NCBI RefSeq assembly: GCF_017353255.1
Contig: NZ_JAFMYU010000013.1
Span: 123,581-187,580 of the forward strand
Source: Fibrella aquatilis
Lineage (GTDB): Bacteria > Bacteroidota > Bacteroidia > Cytophagales > Spirosomataceae
Direction: 5' to 3'
Length of the DNA: 64,000 bases
The notes under the pieces are model-generated. The model was not told where the DNA came from. It saw nothing but the letters and a program-made list of their open reading frames with translations, and searched no databases. How positions within the stretch are numbered: the stretch's first letter is position 1; every line of letters starts with the position of its first letter. The translations under genes and the position numbers were made by a program. This document shows, one piece after another, positions 50,402-59,449 of the stretch.

Positions 50402-52201
50402 ATGGCAGAATTAATCCGTATGCCCAAAATGAGCGACACCATGACCGAAGGGGTGATTGCTGAATGGCATAAGAAAGTGGGCGATACCGTCAAGTCGGGC
50501 GATGTGCTGGCCGAAGTCGAAACCGACAAAGCCACCATGGACCTTGAGGCCTATGATGAAGGTACCCTGCTCTATATCGGCGTTGAAAAAGGGCAGGCCG
50601 TGCCCATCGACGGGGTTATTGCCGTTATTGGTCAGCAGGGCGAAGATTTCCAGGCACTGCTGAATGGCAATACGGGCGGTAGCGCCGAGGTAAAACCCAC
50701 CACTGCCCCACCCGCCGACGGTCCCGCACCTGCCGCCGCCGACACTACGCAGGTGAATACTGCCATGCGCGACGCCGAGGTGGTCTCTGCCGCCCCCGCC
50801 GCCAATGCTGGCAACGCAACGGTCATCAGGATGCCCAAAATGAGCGACACCATGACCGAGGGCACCATTGTGGCGTGGCATAAAAAGGAAGGCGATACTG
50901 TGAAATCGGGCGATGTGCTGGCCGAAGTCGAAACCGACAAGGCTACTATGGACCTGGAGGCTTACGAAGAAGGTACCCTGCTCTATGTTGGCGTGAAAGA
51001 AGGCGAAGCTGTGGCGGTAGATGCCGTTATAGCCGTAGTAGGCGAGAAAGGTGCCAACTTCAAAGTGCTGCTCGACGGTGGCGCTGGCGGAAATGGCTCG
51101 GCTGCTCCTGCACCTGCCTCAGCGTCGGCTCCAGGCGCAGCCAATGAAACTGCTGGTAATGCCACTGCCGAACAAAACCCACAGGCAGACGCGCCGGCCA
51201 ACGCCGCGACGGACCTCTCCTACGCTGGTGGCAACGAAAACGGTCATGAAGCCAACGGCCGCCTGAAGGCTTCGCCTTTGGCCAAAGCCATTGCCGACCA
51301 GAAGGGCATAGACCTCAAGCAGGTCCAGGGTACCGGCCCCGAAGGCCGCATTGTGAAAGCCGACGTTGAATCGTTCAGCCCACAAACGGCTCCGCAAGCT
51401 AAGCCGGCCGCGCCAACCCAACCCCCCGCCCCGGCTCAACCTGCTCCGGCTACCCCCGCCCCGCAACCGGCACAAGCTGCTCCGGGTATTCCACCCGTAC
51501 AGCCTGCCCCGGTGACTACCGGCGACTACGAAGATGTGCCGCTTACGCAGATGCGCAAGACTATTGCCCGCCGTCTGAGTGAAAGCCTGTTTACCGCGCC
51601 CCATTTTTACCTGACCATGGAAATCACCATGGACAAGGCAATGGCCCTGCGCGGACAGGTGAACGCGGTGGCTCCTGCCAAGATTTCGTTCAACGATTTT
51701 GTGATCAAAGCCGCCGCCCTGGCCCTGAAACAGCACCCCAACGTGAATGCGTCGTGGCTAGGCGACAAGATTCGGAAGTACAACTACGTAAACATCGGCG
51801 TGGCCGTAGCCGTTGATGAAGGCCTACTGGTACCCGTGGTGCGCAACGCCGACCAGAAAACGCTCTCAACCATTGCGGGCGAAGTGAAAGAGATGGCGGG
51901 TAAGGCGAAAGAGAAAAAACTGCAACCCAAAGACTGGGAAGGCAGCACGTTCTCGATCTCCAACCTTGGCATGTTTGGCATCGACCAGTTTACGGCTATC
52001 ATCAACCCACCCGACGCCTGTATTCTGGCGGTAGGAGCCATTAAGCAAAGCGTGGTTTTCGAGGGCGAAACGCCCAAGCCCGTCAACATCATGAAGGTGA
52101 CGCTCTCCTGCGACCACCGCGTGGTAGACGGTGCCACCGGCGCAGCTTTCCTCCAAACGTTCAAAGGCTTCCTGGAAGATCCCATGAAAATGCTGGTATA
52201 A
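50402..52201 (+). CDS. Pyruvate dehydrogenase complex dihydrolipoamide acetyltransferase (E2) with two lipoyl domains
   Basis: 599 residues from the ATG at 50402. Two lipoyl domains lie at about 1-78 and 137-213, each with the lipoylation site in VETDKATMDLEAY. Ala/Pro linkers separate them from an E1/E3-binding domain (about 297-335, KASPLAKAIADQKGIDLKQV) and a further Pro/Ala linker. The acyltransferase domain has DVPLTQMRKTIARRLSESLF and the catalytic DHRVVDGATGAAFLQ near the C-terminus. It transfers the acetyl group from lipoyl to CoA in the cytoplasm. E1 and E3 genes are not adjacent. TAATTTTG at 50358 could be its -7 element, just after the giant repeat. Confidence 0.93.
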   Translation: MAELIRMPKMSDTMTEGVIAEWHKKVGDTVKSGDVLAEVETDKATMDLEAYDEGTLLYIGVEKGQAVPIDGVIAVIGQQGEDFQALLNGNTGGSAEVKPTTAPPADGPAPAAADTTQVNTAMRDAEVVSAAPAANAGNATVIRMPKMSDTMTEGTIVAWHKKEGDTVKSGDVLAEVETDKATMDLEAYEEGTLLYVGVKEGEAVAVDAVIAVVGEKGANFKVLLDGGAGGNGSAAPAPASASAPGAANETAGNATAEQNPQADAPANAATDLSYAGGNENGHEANGRLKASPLAKAIADQKGIDLKQVQGTGPEGRIVKADVESFSPQTAPQAKPAAPTQPPAPAQPAPATPAPQPAQAAPGIPPVQPAPVTTGDYEDVPLTQMRKTIARRLSESLFTAPHFYLTMEITMDKAMALRGQVNAVAPAKISFNDFVIKAAALALKQHPNVNASWLGDKIRKYNYVNIGVAVAVDEGLLVPVVRNADQKTLSTIAGEVKEMAGKAKEKKLQPKDWEGSTFSISNLGMFGIDQFTAIINPPDACILAVGAIKQSVVFEGETPKPVNIMKVTLSCDHRVVDGATGAAFLQTFKGFLEDPMKMLV

Positions 52202-52234
52202 AGGCGAGTTTGAAATATAGAAGTCAACGCTTTG

Positions 52235-52274
52235 GGGGCTTTGCTTAGCACAAGTTTGTGCTAAGCAAAGCCCC
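52235..52274. terminator. Perfect 19-bp hairpin after the E2 gene
   Basis: Arms 52235-52253 (GGGGCTTTGCTTAGCACAA) and 52256-52274 are exact complements. It lies 34 bases after the stop and probably ends the E2 transcript, although no T-run follows. Confidence 0.7.
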
Positions 52275-52421
52275 TGATTATTAGCGCGCTGGCTATGCAT
52301 AGCGAGCACCTTTACGGGGGTGTTTGTTGTACGACCTCACCAAATGCAAAAAAACCGTACCCAGGTTGTCCAATTTGGGTCGGCTCAGTCATTGGTAGAG
52401 TGAAACCAACACGGACTGATT

Positions 52422-52850
52422 ATGACAACGAATCAACGTACAGCGAAAGAACGCAAACACATTGGCTACTGGGTCGTAACTGGCCTGCTGCTTTTCGGAA
52501 TGGTAGCGGGCGGTATTGCCCAAATCAGCCATGTCAAAGTCAACGTCGACGGCATGATTCGCCTGGGGTATCCGCTCTATACGATGCGGGTACTGGGCAT
52601 CTGGAAGCTCGCTGGTGCGGTGGTCCTTGTCTTGCCCGGCTATGCCCTGTTGAAAGAGTGGGCGTATGCAGGCTTCTTCTTCCTGCTAACCGGAGCGGTC
52701 ATGTCGCATATTGCGGCTGGTGATACTTTTTTTCAGTGGGTAGCACCCCTCATCTTTTCTATTCTGACGGTATTATCGTGGTACTTACGGCCTGCCAATC
52801 GTAGATTACCCAGCACGTCGGTAGTAGCTACAGAACCCCAATCTATCTAA
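52422..52850 (+). CDS. DoxX-like membrane protein
   Basis: 142 residues with four hydrophobic segments (about 14-34, 52-74, 78-97 and 103-122) and the DoxX-like pattern LGYPLYTMRVLGIWKLAGAV V. DoxX-like proteins are small quinone-associated or redox-linked membrane proteins of mostly unknown role. The YCII-like gene starts 6 bases after its stop and the sigma factor follows, so this is the first gene of a three-gene unit. DoxX-like proteins are often found beside ECF sigma factors that have a C-terminal extension. Confidence 0.83.
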   Translation: MTTNQRTAKERKHIGYWVVTGLLLFGMVAGGIAQISHVKVNVDGMIRLGYPLYTMRVLGIWKLAGAVVLVLPGYALLKEWAYAGFFFLLTGAVMSHIAAGDTFFQWVAPLIFSILTVLSWYLRPANRRLPSTSVVATEPQSI

Positions 52851-52856
52851 TTGATT

Positions 52857-53195
52857 ATGAGCGAATTCATGTTGTTATTTCGCCAGCCTAGCTTCGATAC
52901 GGGCCAGATGTCGCCCGCCGAATTTGCTGCTATCGCCAGTCGCTGGCAGGCGTGGGTGGGTGGCATAGAAGCCGGGGGCAACCTGGTTAGCCGGGGTACC
53001 CGGCTGGCTACAGAAGGCAAAGTAGTACGGGCCGATGGCCTTATTACCGACGGCCCGTTTGTAGAGGTAAAAGAACGATTGGGCAGCTTCGTGCTGGTTA
53101 GGGCCGATAGCCTAGACGAGGCCACGGCGTTGGCGCACGGCTGTCCGGCCATATCAGCAGGGGGTAGCGTTGAGGTTAGACCCCTGCTGGTGTAA
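52857..53195 (+). CDS. YCII-related / DGPF-domain protein
   Basis: 112 residues from the ATG at 52857. The pattern is EFMLLFRQPSFDTGQMSPAE, then VVRADGLITDGPFVEVKERL GSFVLVRA, containing the DGPF motif that names this group. The fold is a small ferredoxin-like alpha/beta dimer. Its biochemical role is unknown. DGPF proteins are the typical neighbours of ECF42 sigma factors, and the next gene fits that group. Confidence 0.88.
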   Translation: MSEFMLLFRQPSFDTGQMSPAEFAAIASRWQAWVGGIEAGGNLVSRGTRLATEGKVVRADGLITDGPFVEVKERLGSFVLVRADSLDEATALAHGCPAISAGGSVEVRPLLV

Positions 53196-53218
53196 TCTAT
53201 GGGGAGCAATCGACACAG

Positions 53219-54457
53219 ATGGAAAACGCGCAGGAATCGCTCAGGCAGGTATTTCAGCAGGAATTTACCCGGATGGTGGCCGTTATCAGCAGACGATTTG
53301 GCCTCCAGCATATCGAGCTTGCCGAAGATATTGTAGGGGAAACGTTTCTGCTGGCCGCTGAAACCTGGGGTGTGCGGGGACTGCCTGCCAACCCCACTGC
53401 CTGGCTCTATACTGTGGCTAAACAAAAAGCCATTTACCAGTTCAGGCGGCGCAAACTGCTCGATGATAAGGTCATACCCGGACTGATGGCCCAACACACC
53501 CAGGATGACGAATGGGATACCCTGAGCTTCTCGGCCCATAGCATTCGGGATAGCCAGCTACAAATGCTGTTTGCCATCTGCAATCCGCTCATTGCTGACG
53601 AAGCTCAGATCGGGCTGGCCCTGCGTATTCTCTGTGGTTTTGGTATCTACGAAATAGCGGAGGCTTTTTTGACAAACAAAGAAACGATCAACAAACGACT
53701 CTTTCGGGCAAAGGAAAAACTGCGGGCGGCAGGCGTAACAATGGACTTACCCGCCGATAGTGAACTGGTTCGTCGACTGGACACGGTGCTGCGGGTAATC
53801 TACCTGCTGTTTAACGAGGGCTACTATTCCAGTACCCAGAATCAATCGTTGCAGAAAGATGTGTGTCTGGAAGCCATGAGGTTGGGTGTTATGCTCACCG
53901 ACTATGAGCAGATCAACAGCCCTAAAACCAACGCACTCCTGGCCCTCATGTGCTTTCACGCCTCCCGATTTGAGGCCCGGCATGGAGGTGCCAAAAGTCT
54001 ACCCCTGCTATATGAACAGCAAAATGATACTCTATGGGACACTGCGCTGATCCGGCAGGGGTTTGCCTATCTGGATCGGGCCATGCAGGGCAACGACCTG
54101 AGCACCTATCACCTGGAGGCCCGCATTGCGTCGTGGCATTGCATTAGAGACGATACGCCCGAAAAATGGACGGCCATTCTAAGCCTGTACAACCAGCTTG
54201 TGTTGCTCAACAAGTCGCCCAGCGCGGCGCTCAATCAGGTCTACGCGCTCTACAAAGTAGCCGGACAGGCAGCGGCGCTGGCAGCAGCCAAACAGCTTCG
54301 GCTGGACAATAGCCATCTTTATTTCACCCTGCTGGGCGAACTGTATCGGGAAACAGACCCGGCGCAGGCCACGGCCAGTTTCCAGCGAGCCTATTCCCTG
54401 GCAAAAACGCAGACAGACCGGCAGACCATTCAGCAAAAACTAGATGGAATGGCCTAA
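53219..54457 (+). CDS. ECF42-type RNA polymerase sigma factor with C-terminal TPR-like extension
   Basis: 412 residues. Sigma region 2 lies at about 5-75 (EFTRMVAVISRRFGLQHIEL AEDIVGETF, PTAWLYTVAKQKAIYQFRRR K). Region 4 lies at about 120-175 (LALRILCGFGIYEIAEAFLT NKETINKRLFRAKEKL). A long helical extension (about 185-412, DUF6596-like) contains repeat-like helices such as AALNQVYALYKVAGQAAALA AAKQL. In ECF42 factors this extension is needed for activity in place of a classical anti-sigma factor, and none is encoded here. Its regulon probably includes the DGPF and DoxX genes just upstream. Confidence 0.9.
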   Translation: MENAQESLRQVFQQEFTRMVAVISRRFGLQHIELAEDIVGETFLLAAETWGVRGLPANPTAWLYTVAKQKAIYQFRRRKLLDDKVIPGLMAQHTQDDEWDTLSFSAHSIRDSQLQMLFAICNPLIADEAQIGLALRILCGFGIYEIAEAFLTNKETINKRLFRAKEKLRAAGVTMDLPADSELVRRLDTVLRVIYLLFNEGYYSSTQNQSLQKDVCLEAMRLGVMLTDYEQINSPKTNALLALMCFHASRFEARHGGAKSLPLLYEQQNDTLWDTALIRQGFAYLDRAMQGNDLSTYHLEARIASWHCIRDDTPEKWTAILSLYNQLVLLNKSPSAALNQVYALYKVAGQAAALAAAKQLRLDNSHLYFTLLGELYRETDPAQATASFQRAYSLAKTQTDRQTIQQKLDGMA

Positions 54458-54515
54458 ACAGGAACACAGCCAACTGCCAACTTTAAGTTATTAGGCATTG
54501 AATTAGGGAACAACT

Positions 54516-54552
54516 AAAAAGCCGCGTTCAGCTTCTGCTGACGCGGCTTTTT
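54516..54552. terminator. Bidirectional terminator between convergent genes
   Basis: AAAAAGCCGCG-TTCAGC and GCTGA-CGCGGCTTTTT pair with one bulged base around a 4-base loop (54533-54536). A and T runs on the two sides allow use in both directions. Confidence 0.9.
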
Positions 54553-54587
54553 AGGTTTAGCAGGGCATCACTTGCCCACTGCCCTGT

Positions 54588-56198
54588 CTAGAAGAACACA
54601 CCTACCGACAGCAGAGCGCTGCCGACTTTGTTGTTCAACACGGCGGCGGCGTAGTTCTGTGAATTGTTGAGCGTATAGGGGGCGTAGGCTGTTTTAAAGG
54701 CGTAGGCCGAATAAGCCAGATCCAGGAAGAACCGCTCGTTGCGTACCCCTACCCCACCCGACAGCAGCAGCGAGTTGCGGTCGCCGTTACGGGCCAACTG
54801 GTCGTAGGTGTCTTTGTAAGCAGTAGGCAGATAGGCCGCCCCCGCCCGGAAGCGGAATACGCTGGCGCGTACCTCGGCACCCACCCGGAAGTTGACCACA
54901 TTCTGGTAGAAGGCCTGCACATTCTTCTTGTTATCTTCCCGAAACGCCTGATTGTCAGCCGCTGCCTGGTAATCGGACGTACCCACGCGCATACCTGTGT
55001 AGCCCACGTATTCGGCAGTGGCGGTGATGAACCCGCGCTTCTTGAAAAAGAACGTAGCCCCGCCCGATGCCCGCAGTGGCGTGGTAATGTTGTAGTTAAA
55101 ATCGTTAGAAGGCAACGCAATGCTCAGTGGATCAGGCACTTTGCGTAGTTGATTTCCGTTCGCATCAAGAATTGGTTTGCCATTAGCGTCAAACTGGCGA
55201 ATCCCGATTATATCGGCGCTGAGGGTGCGGTCATACGTTTCTGCCAGGCCGCTGAACGTAGGCGAGGAAACGGTAAGACCCAATTGCAGCAGTTCAGTAG
55301 GCCGGAAAATGGTGCCCAACGTCAGGTTGATGCCCGTGCCGCGCACACTCAGCGTACTGCGGTCGGTCAGGCCACGAATCTGATCACCACCTACGAATAC
55401 TTCCGAATACTGGTTGGTAAAATCAAAGCGGGTGCTGCTTAGGGCCAATGCGCCACCTACGTACCATTTGTCATCGAAGTTAGCTCCATAGCCTAGCGTC
55501 CACTGCGACTGCGATCCGCTCGACGAATAACTCTGCGTCTGGTTGACCACCTTATCGCCCTCGGCACCTCTGTAGGTGGTGGCGTTATCGCTGGTTGGAT
55601 CAATCAGGTACAGCTGATAGGCCGCCGCCAGATAGGCCGTACCCGGAATACCGTTGATGTCAGTTACCTGATTAGTGTTTCTGTTAAATACCCTGTCGAC
55701 CACACCAGAGGCAATATTAAAGCTGTTCAAATCAGCGGCCCAGGCGTCGGTAATGGAGCTTCGGTTATTGAGGCCCGTAAAAGCAAACTCGTTGCCCAGG
55801 CTCACCTGCCGCGAATAGGTAATGCCAAACGTACCTCGCCGCATACTGCCCTGCCGCGAAGGTTCACCTGCAAAAATGAGGGCCGCCTGCCCCACAAACG
55901 GCACGGCCTTGTTCGAATTGGTATTCTGCCCGGCATAATTCACGCCCACGTTCTGCAACCGAACGCCCGGACTGATGCTCAACTCTGACCGGTTGTAGAA
56001 ACCCAACCCGGCCGGGTTGGTAAATGCCGAAGAGGCATCGCCGCCGATGGCCACGTGGCCACCACCAAGGCCCTGAAAGCGAGCCGTACCCGTAATGGGC
56101 TGATCGGAATAACGAAACACGTCGCCCGAATAATCCTGCCCAAACGCGCTAACCGCACCCCCAAAGAGGGCTGCGACCGAAAGCAAATATCTGTTCAT
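54588..56198 (-). CDS. Outer-membrane transport protein of the FadL/OmpP1-like group
   Basis: 536 residues with a signal peptide (1-20, ending SAFGQ). The N-terminus of the mature protein reads YSDQPITGTARFQGLGGGHV AIGGDASSAFTNPAGLGFYN, the hallmark of FadL-type porins in Bacteroidota, where the N-terminal hatch contains a Gly-rich turn and NPAGL. Alternating beta-strand patterns continue to the end, and the last residue is Phe (SVGVFF), as usual for outer-membrane barrels. It may import hydrophobic compounds such as long-chain fatty acids. The fatty-acid pair at 20.5-22.2 kb is not linked by position. Confidence 0.82.
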   Translation of the reverse strand: MNRYLLSVAALFGGAVSAFGQDYSGDVFRYSDQPITGTARFQGLGGGHVAIGGDASSAFTNPAGLGFYNRSELSISPGVRLQNVGVNYAGQNTNSNKAVPFVGQAALIFAGEPSRQGSMRRGTFGITYSRQVSLGNEFAFTGLNNRSSITDAWAADLNSFNIASGVVDRVFNRNTNQVTDINGIPGTAYLAAAYQLYLIDPTSDNATTYRGAEGDKVVNQTQSYSSSGSQSQWTLGYGANFDDKWYVGGALALSSTRFDFTNQYSEVFVGGDQIRGLTDRSTLSVRGTGINLTLGTIFRPTELLQLGLTVSSPTFSGLAETYDRTLSADIIGIRQFDANGKPILDANGNQLRKVPDPLSIALPSNDFNYNITTPLRASGGATFFFKKRGFITATAEYVGYTGMRVGTSDYQAAADNQAFREDNKKNVQAFYQNVVNFRVGAEVRASVFRFRAGAAYLPTAYKDTYDQLARNGDRNSLLLSGGVGVRNERFFLDLAYSAYAFKTAYAPYTLNNSQNYAAAVLNNKVGSALLSVGVFF

Positions 56199-56287
56199 AA
56201 CTAATCTGGATGTAGGTAGATGAAACGCCCTTTTCAGTAGGACAATAGTACGTCCCGAACGTTTAATGCCACGCTATGTACTAAACG

Positions 56288-56324
56288 AAAAAACCCACTG
56301 TCTTTCTCAAAACAGCGGGTTTTT
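56288..56324 (-). terminator. Rho-independent terminator of the Gly/Tyr/Ser-rich lipoprotein gene
   Basis: AAAACCCACTGT (ending 56301) pairs with ACAGCGGGTTTTT (56312-56324) with one mismatch; on the minus strand the stem is followed by TTTTTT. It lies about 33 bases after the stop at 56357. Confidence 0.85.
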
Positions 56325-56356
56325 CATACGTATTAATGCATATTTAACAGCACGAC

Positions 56357-57721
56357 TTACCGTGGACCGCGGCCACCACCACCGCCGCCGCCACCACTGC
56401 TGTAGCCACCACCACCACCACCCGATGGCGCGCTGGGCGCACTATAGCTGGGTGCACTGGGGGCGCTATAGCTGGGGGCACTGTAGCTGCCACGGCTTGG
56501 TGCAGAATAGCTCGGTTGCGAGTAGCTCTGCTGAGGCTGTGAATAGCTGCGTGAAGGGGCCGAATAGCTAGGCGGCGAATACGACCGGTTTTGTGTACCG
56601 CTGGCATCCTGCGAAGGCGTATAGTTACCCCGGCTGCTACCCCGGCTTGGTGCTGAATAGTACGTATCAGCCGACCCACGTGATGAGCTACCGTACGACG
56701 GCGCAGCCGGTGCGGCATTGCCCGACGTGCGGCCACCGGCAGCACCGCTGTTGTCGTAGTAGTACGTACCCCGTGTGTTGGCCCGTGAGCCGTTGTACCC
56801 ACCGTCGGTAGGGCGGCTGTAGTAGGCATCACCACGCGATGGTGCAGGCGTATTGTTGGTGTAGCCACTGTTGCCCGTATAGGCACCGGCGCTACGACGG
56901 CCACCACCATCGGCGGCGCGGGGGGTATTGTTGAAATCACCGTTATACCGGCCCGACGCCGAGCTATAGCGGGCACCCACTGTGCGGTTGTTGCGGTACG
57001 GATCGGCACCGGTTACGTAATAGTTGTTCACCACCGTTGGCCGGTAGCCATAATAGCTGCCAAAACCACCAAAGCCGCCGAACCCACCACCAAAGCCAAA
57101 TGGGCTGTATCCATAGCTGTAGAACGGATCATAGCCGTAGCCACCGAAACCACCAAAGGCGTAGGGGTTATAACTAAAGCGGTTGTAGCCACCAAAGCCA
57201 AACGGGCTATAACCAAACCCAAACGGGCTGTAGCCGTAGCCAAACGAGCCGAGACCAATACCCAGGCTCAGGCCGCTGTAGAAGCCACCGCTGTTCAGAC
57301 CCCAGCGGTTCCAGCTGTTGGCACCGTAGAGACCCTGGTTGTAGCCATTGTTATACCCACTGTTATAAGCACTGTTGACGTCACCCCAACCCGGATCGGG
57401 CGAGATGCCACGCTGTACGTTGCGGGCCGTGAGTTCTGAATAATACTCCTGCTGATTGGTGCCAGCCAGCCCCGCCTGCTCTTCGTTGTAGTCGGGGTTG
57501 ATATTACTCAATCGCTGCTGCCTGCGGTCGAGGCGGGCCGAGCGCTGATCCTGCCGCGACGTCTGCCGTTCGTTGCCAGATGCCACCACGGCATCGCCCG
57601 AATTGCCGTACAGGTCGTCGACCTCACCGGCATTCTGGGCAGTTTGGCGGCTGGAGCTACACGCCCCAACACCCAGCAAAGCGGCCATTGCCAGGTAGCG
57701 CCACGTATTGTTGGTTTTCAT
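56357..57721 (-). CDS. Low-complexity Gly/Tyr/Ser-rich lipoprotein
   Basis: 454 residues. The lipoprotein signal MAALLGVGACSSS places Cys21 as the lipid site. A charged helical segment follows (about 48-75). Residues about 120-235 are Gly/Tyr/Phe/Asn-rich with repeated YSPFGFG and FGGFGG units. Residues about 355-440 hold SYSAPS, PSYSAP and SYSQP repeats, then a poly-Gly stretch before RGPR. The composition resembles prion-like or silk-like sequence capable of phase separation or fibre formation. I know no family function. It probably sits on the outer membrane, possibly exposed. It has a good minus-strand promoter at 57814-57844 and its own terminator. Confidence 0.8.
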   Translation of the reverse strand: MKTNNTWRYLAMAALLGVGACSSSRQTAQNAGEVDDLYGNSGDAVVASGNERQTSRQDQRSARLDRRQQRLSNINPDYNEEQAGLAGTNQQEYYSELTARNVQRGISPDPGWGDVNSAYNSGYNNGYNQGLYGANSWNRWGLNSGGFYSGLSLGIGLGSFGYGYSPFGFGYSPFGFGGYNRFSYNPYAFGGFGGYGYDPFYSYGYSPFGFGGGFGGFGGFGSYYGYRPTVVNNYYVTGADPYRNNRTVGARYSSASGRYNGDFNNTPRAADGGGRRSAGAYTGNSGYTNNTPAPSRGDAYYSRPTDGGYNGSRANTRGTYYYDNSGAAGGRTSGNAAPAAPSYGSSSRGSADTYYSAPSRGSSRGNYTPSQDASGTQNRSYSPPSYSAPSRSYSQPQQSYSQPSYSAPSRGSYSAPSYSAPSAPSYSAPSAPSGGGGGGYSSGGGGGGGGRGPR

Positions 57722-57806
57722 AAAGAAAGCGGTTTGGTAATCAGTGAGGGTTCAAGTAAAATCGGAACGCGCAACGATTCGCTCATATAACAAGCAGAGC
57801 GACTGA

Positions 57807-57840
57807 TTGATTACAAAAATAGAGTTAAAACCTATCTTTG
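57807..57840 (+). promoter_or_regulatory. Promoter of proS
   Basis: TTG (57807-57809), 23 bases, then TATCTTTG (57833-57840), a perfect TAnnTTTG. It overlaps the divergent promoter on the minus strand (57814-57844), so the two genes may interfere with each other. The leader to the start at 57972 would be about 125 bases and contains the inverted repeat 57899-57963. Confidence 0.6.
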
Positions 57841-57844
57841 CAAC
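57814..57844 (-). promoter_or_regulatory. Promoter of the Gly/Tyr/Ser-rich lipoprotein gene
   Basis: Read on the minus strand: GTTG (57844-57841), 19 bases, then TATTTTTG (57821-57814). The leader to 57721 is about 85 bases. Confidence 0.6.
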
Positions 57845-57898
57845 CCCTCAGTCTGTTAGACTGACAGGTCTAATCAAGGTTTAATCTTAAATAAAAAT

Positions 57899-57963
57899 AG
57901 TCGTAAGTGGAGGAGTCGTAAGTCGGCTGGCGCAGGTGGCTTACGACTCCTCCACTTACGACT
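57899..57963. repeat. 24-bp perfect inverted repeat in the proS leader
   Basis: Arms 57899-57922 and 57940-57963 are exact complements around a 17-base loop that contains GGCTGGCGC, close to the GGCTGACGC apex of class 1 repeats. Each arm holds two copies of GTCGTAAG. The stem ends 8 bases before the proS ATG and would affect ribosome access. Confidence 0.9.
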
Positions 57964-57971
57964 TTAGTTTC

Positions 57972-59444
57972 ATGGCTAAAGCAATTCCAGCCCGGTCCGA
58001 AGATTATTCGGAATGGTATAATGAGTTAGTGCGCAAAGCCGATCTGGCCGAAAACTCGGCGGTTCGGGGCTGCATGGTGATCAAGCCCTACGGCTTTTCG
58101 ATTTGGGAAAAAATGCAACGGGCCTTAGACGATATGTTTAAGGAAACGGGCCACCAGAACGCCTATTTCCCCCTCTTCATTCCCAAATCATACCTCAGCA
58201 AAGAGGCCTCGCACGTGGCGGGTTTTGCCAAAGAGTGCGCCGTGGTGACCCATTACCGCCTGAAAAACGCCGAAGATGGTTCGGGCATCATTGTCGACCC
58301 GGAAGCCAAGCTGGAAGAAGAGTTGATTGTGCGGCCCACCTCGGAGACCGTGATCTGGAGCACCTACAAAAACTGGATTCAAAGCTACCGCGACCTGCCG
58401 CTGCTCATTAACCAGTGGGCCAACGTGGTGCGGTGGGAAATGCGGACGCGCCTGTTTCTGCGCACGGCAGAGTTCCTCTGGCAGGAGGGCCACACCGCCC
58501 ACGCCACCGCCGAGGAAGCCCAGGCCGAAACCCGGCAGATGCTGGAAGTCTACGCCACCTTTGCCGAAGAGTGGATGGCCATGCCCGTGATTCGCGGCAC
58601 CAAAACCGCCAACGAACGCTTTGCCGGGGCCGACGATACGCTGTGCATTGAGGCTATGATGCAGGACGGAAAAGCCCTTCAGGCCGGAACGTCGCACTTT
58701 TTAGGGCAAAACTTCGCCAAAGCGTTTGAGGTGCAGTTTCTCTCGAAACAAAACAAACTCGAATACGTCTGGGGTACGTCGTGGGGCTTGTCTACCCGTA
58801 TGATGGGTGCCCTGGTGATGGCCCACTCCGACGACGACGGGCTAATCATCCCGCCCAAACTCGCACCCATCCAAGTGGTCATTGTGCCCATCTACCGCTC
58901 CGACGAGCAACTGGATGCCGTGTCGGAGAAAGTGAAGCCGCTGATGGCCGAACTGCGCAAAGCGGGTGTTTCGGTGAAGTACGATAACTCGGACTCGTAC
59001 AAGCCGGGCTACAAATTCGCCGAATATGAACTTCGGGGTGTACCCGTCCGGCTGGCCATAGGCGCACGTGACCTGGAAAACGGCACTGTCGAAATGGCCC
59101 GCCGCGACCTGAAAACGAAAGAGACCGTGCCCTTCGACGGCCTCACCGAGCGCATTGTGGCCCTTCTGGACGATATCCAAAAAACGATCTACCAAAAAGC
59201 TCTTGCCTTCCGCGAAGCCAACACCTTCGTGATCGACACGTTTGACGAGTTCAAAGAGCAGATCGAGAAAGGCGGCTTTATTATGGCCCACTGGGACGGC
59301 ACCTCCGAAACCGAAGAGGCGATCAAAGAGCAAACCAAAGCCACCATCCGCTGTATCCCTTTCGAAGGGGCCAATGACCCCGGCCCCTGCGTCTACTCTG
59401 GCAAACCCTCTGCCCAACGGGTAGTGTTTGCGCGGGCCTACTAG
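57972..59444 (+). CDS. proS: Prolyl-tRNA synthetase (short archaeal/eukaryotic-like type)
   Basis: 490 residues; ATG at 57972 chosen because upstream codons lie in the inverted repeat. Class II motifs: motif 2 region [33 protein letters not shown], and motif 3 region [19 protein letters not shown]. The anticodon-binding domain follows ([18 protein letters not shown]), and the C-terminal zinc-type extension ends RVVFARAY. The bacterial editing insertion is absent, as in the short type found in Bacteroidota. It charges tRNA-Pro in the cytoplasm. It is monocistronic. Confidence 0.95.
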   Translation: MAKAIPARSEDYSEWYNELVRKADLAENSAVRGCMVIKPYGFSIWEKMQRALDDMFKETGHQNAYFPLFIPKSYLSKEASHVAGFAKECAVVTHYRLKNAEDGSGIIVDPEAKLEEELIVRPTSETVIWSTYKNWIQSYRDLPLLINQWANVVRWEMRTRLFLRTAEFLWQEGHTAHATAEEAQAETRQMLEVYATFAEEWMAMPVIRGTKTANERFAGADDTLCIEAMMQDGKALQAGTSHFLGQNFAKAFEVQFLSKQNKLEYVWGTSWGLSTRMMGALVMAHSDDDGLIIPPKLAPIQVVIVPIYRSDEQLDAVSEKVKPLMAELRKAGVSVKYDNSDSYKPGYKFAEYELRGVPVRLAIGARDLENGTVEMARRDLKTKETVPFDGLTERIVALLDDIQKTIYQKALAFREANTFVIDTFDEFKEQIEKGGFIMAHWDGTSETEEAIKEQTKATIRCIPFEGANDPGPCVYSGKPSAQRVVFARAY

Positions 59445-59449
59445 CTGAT

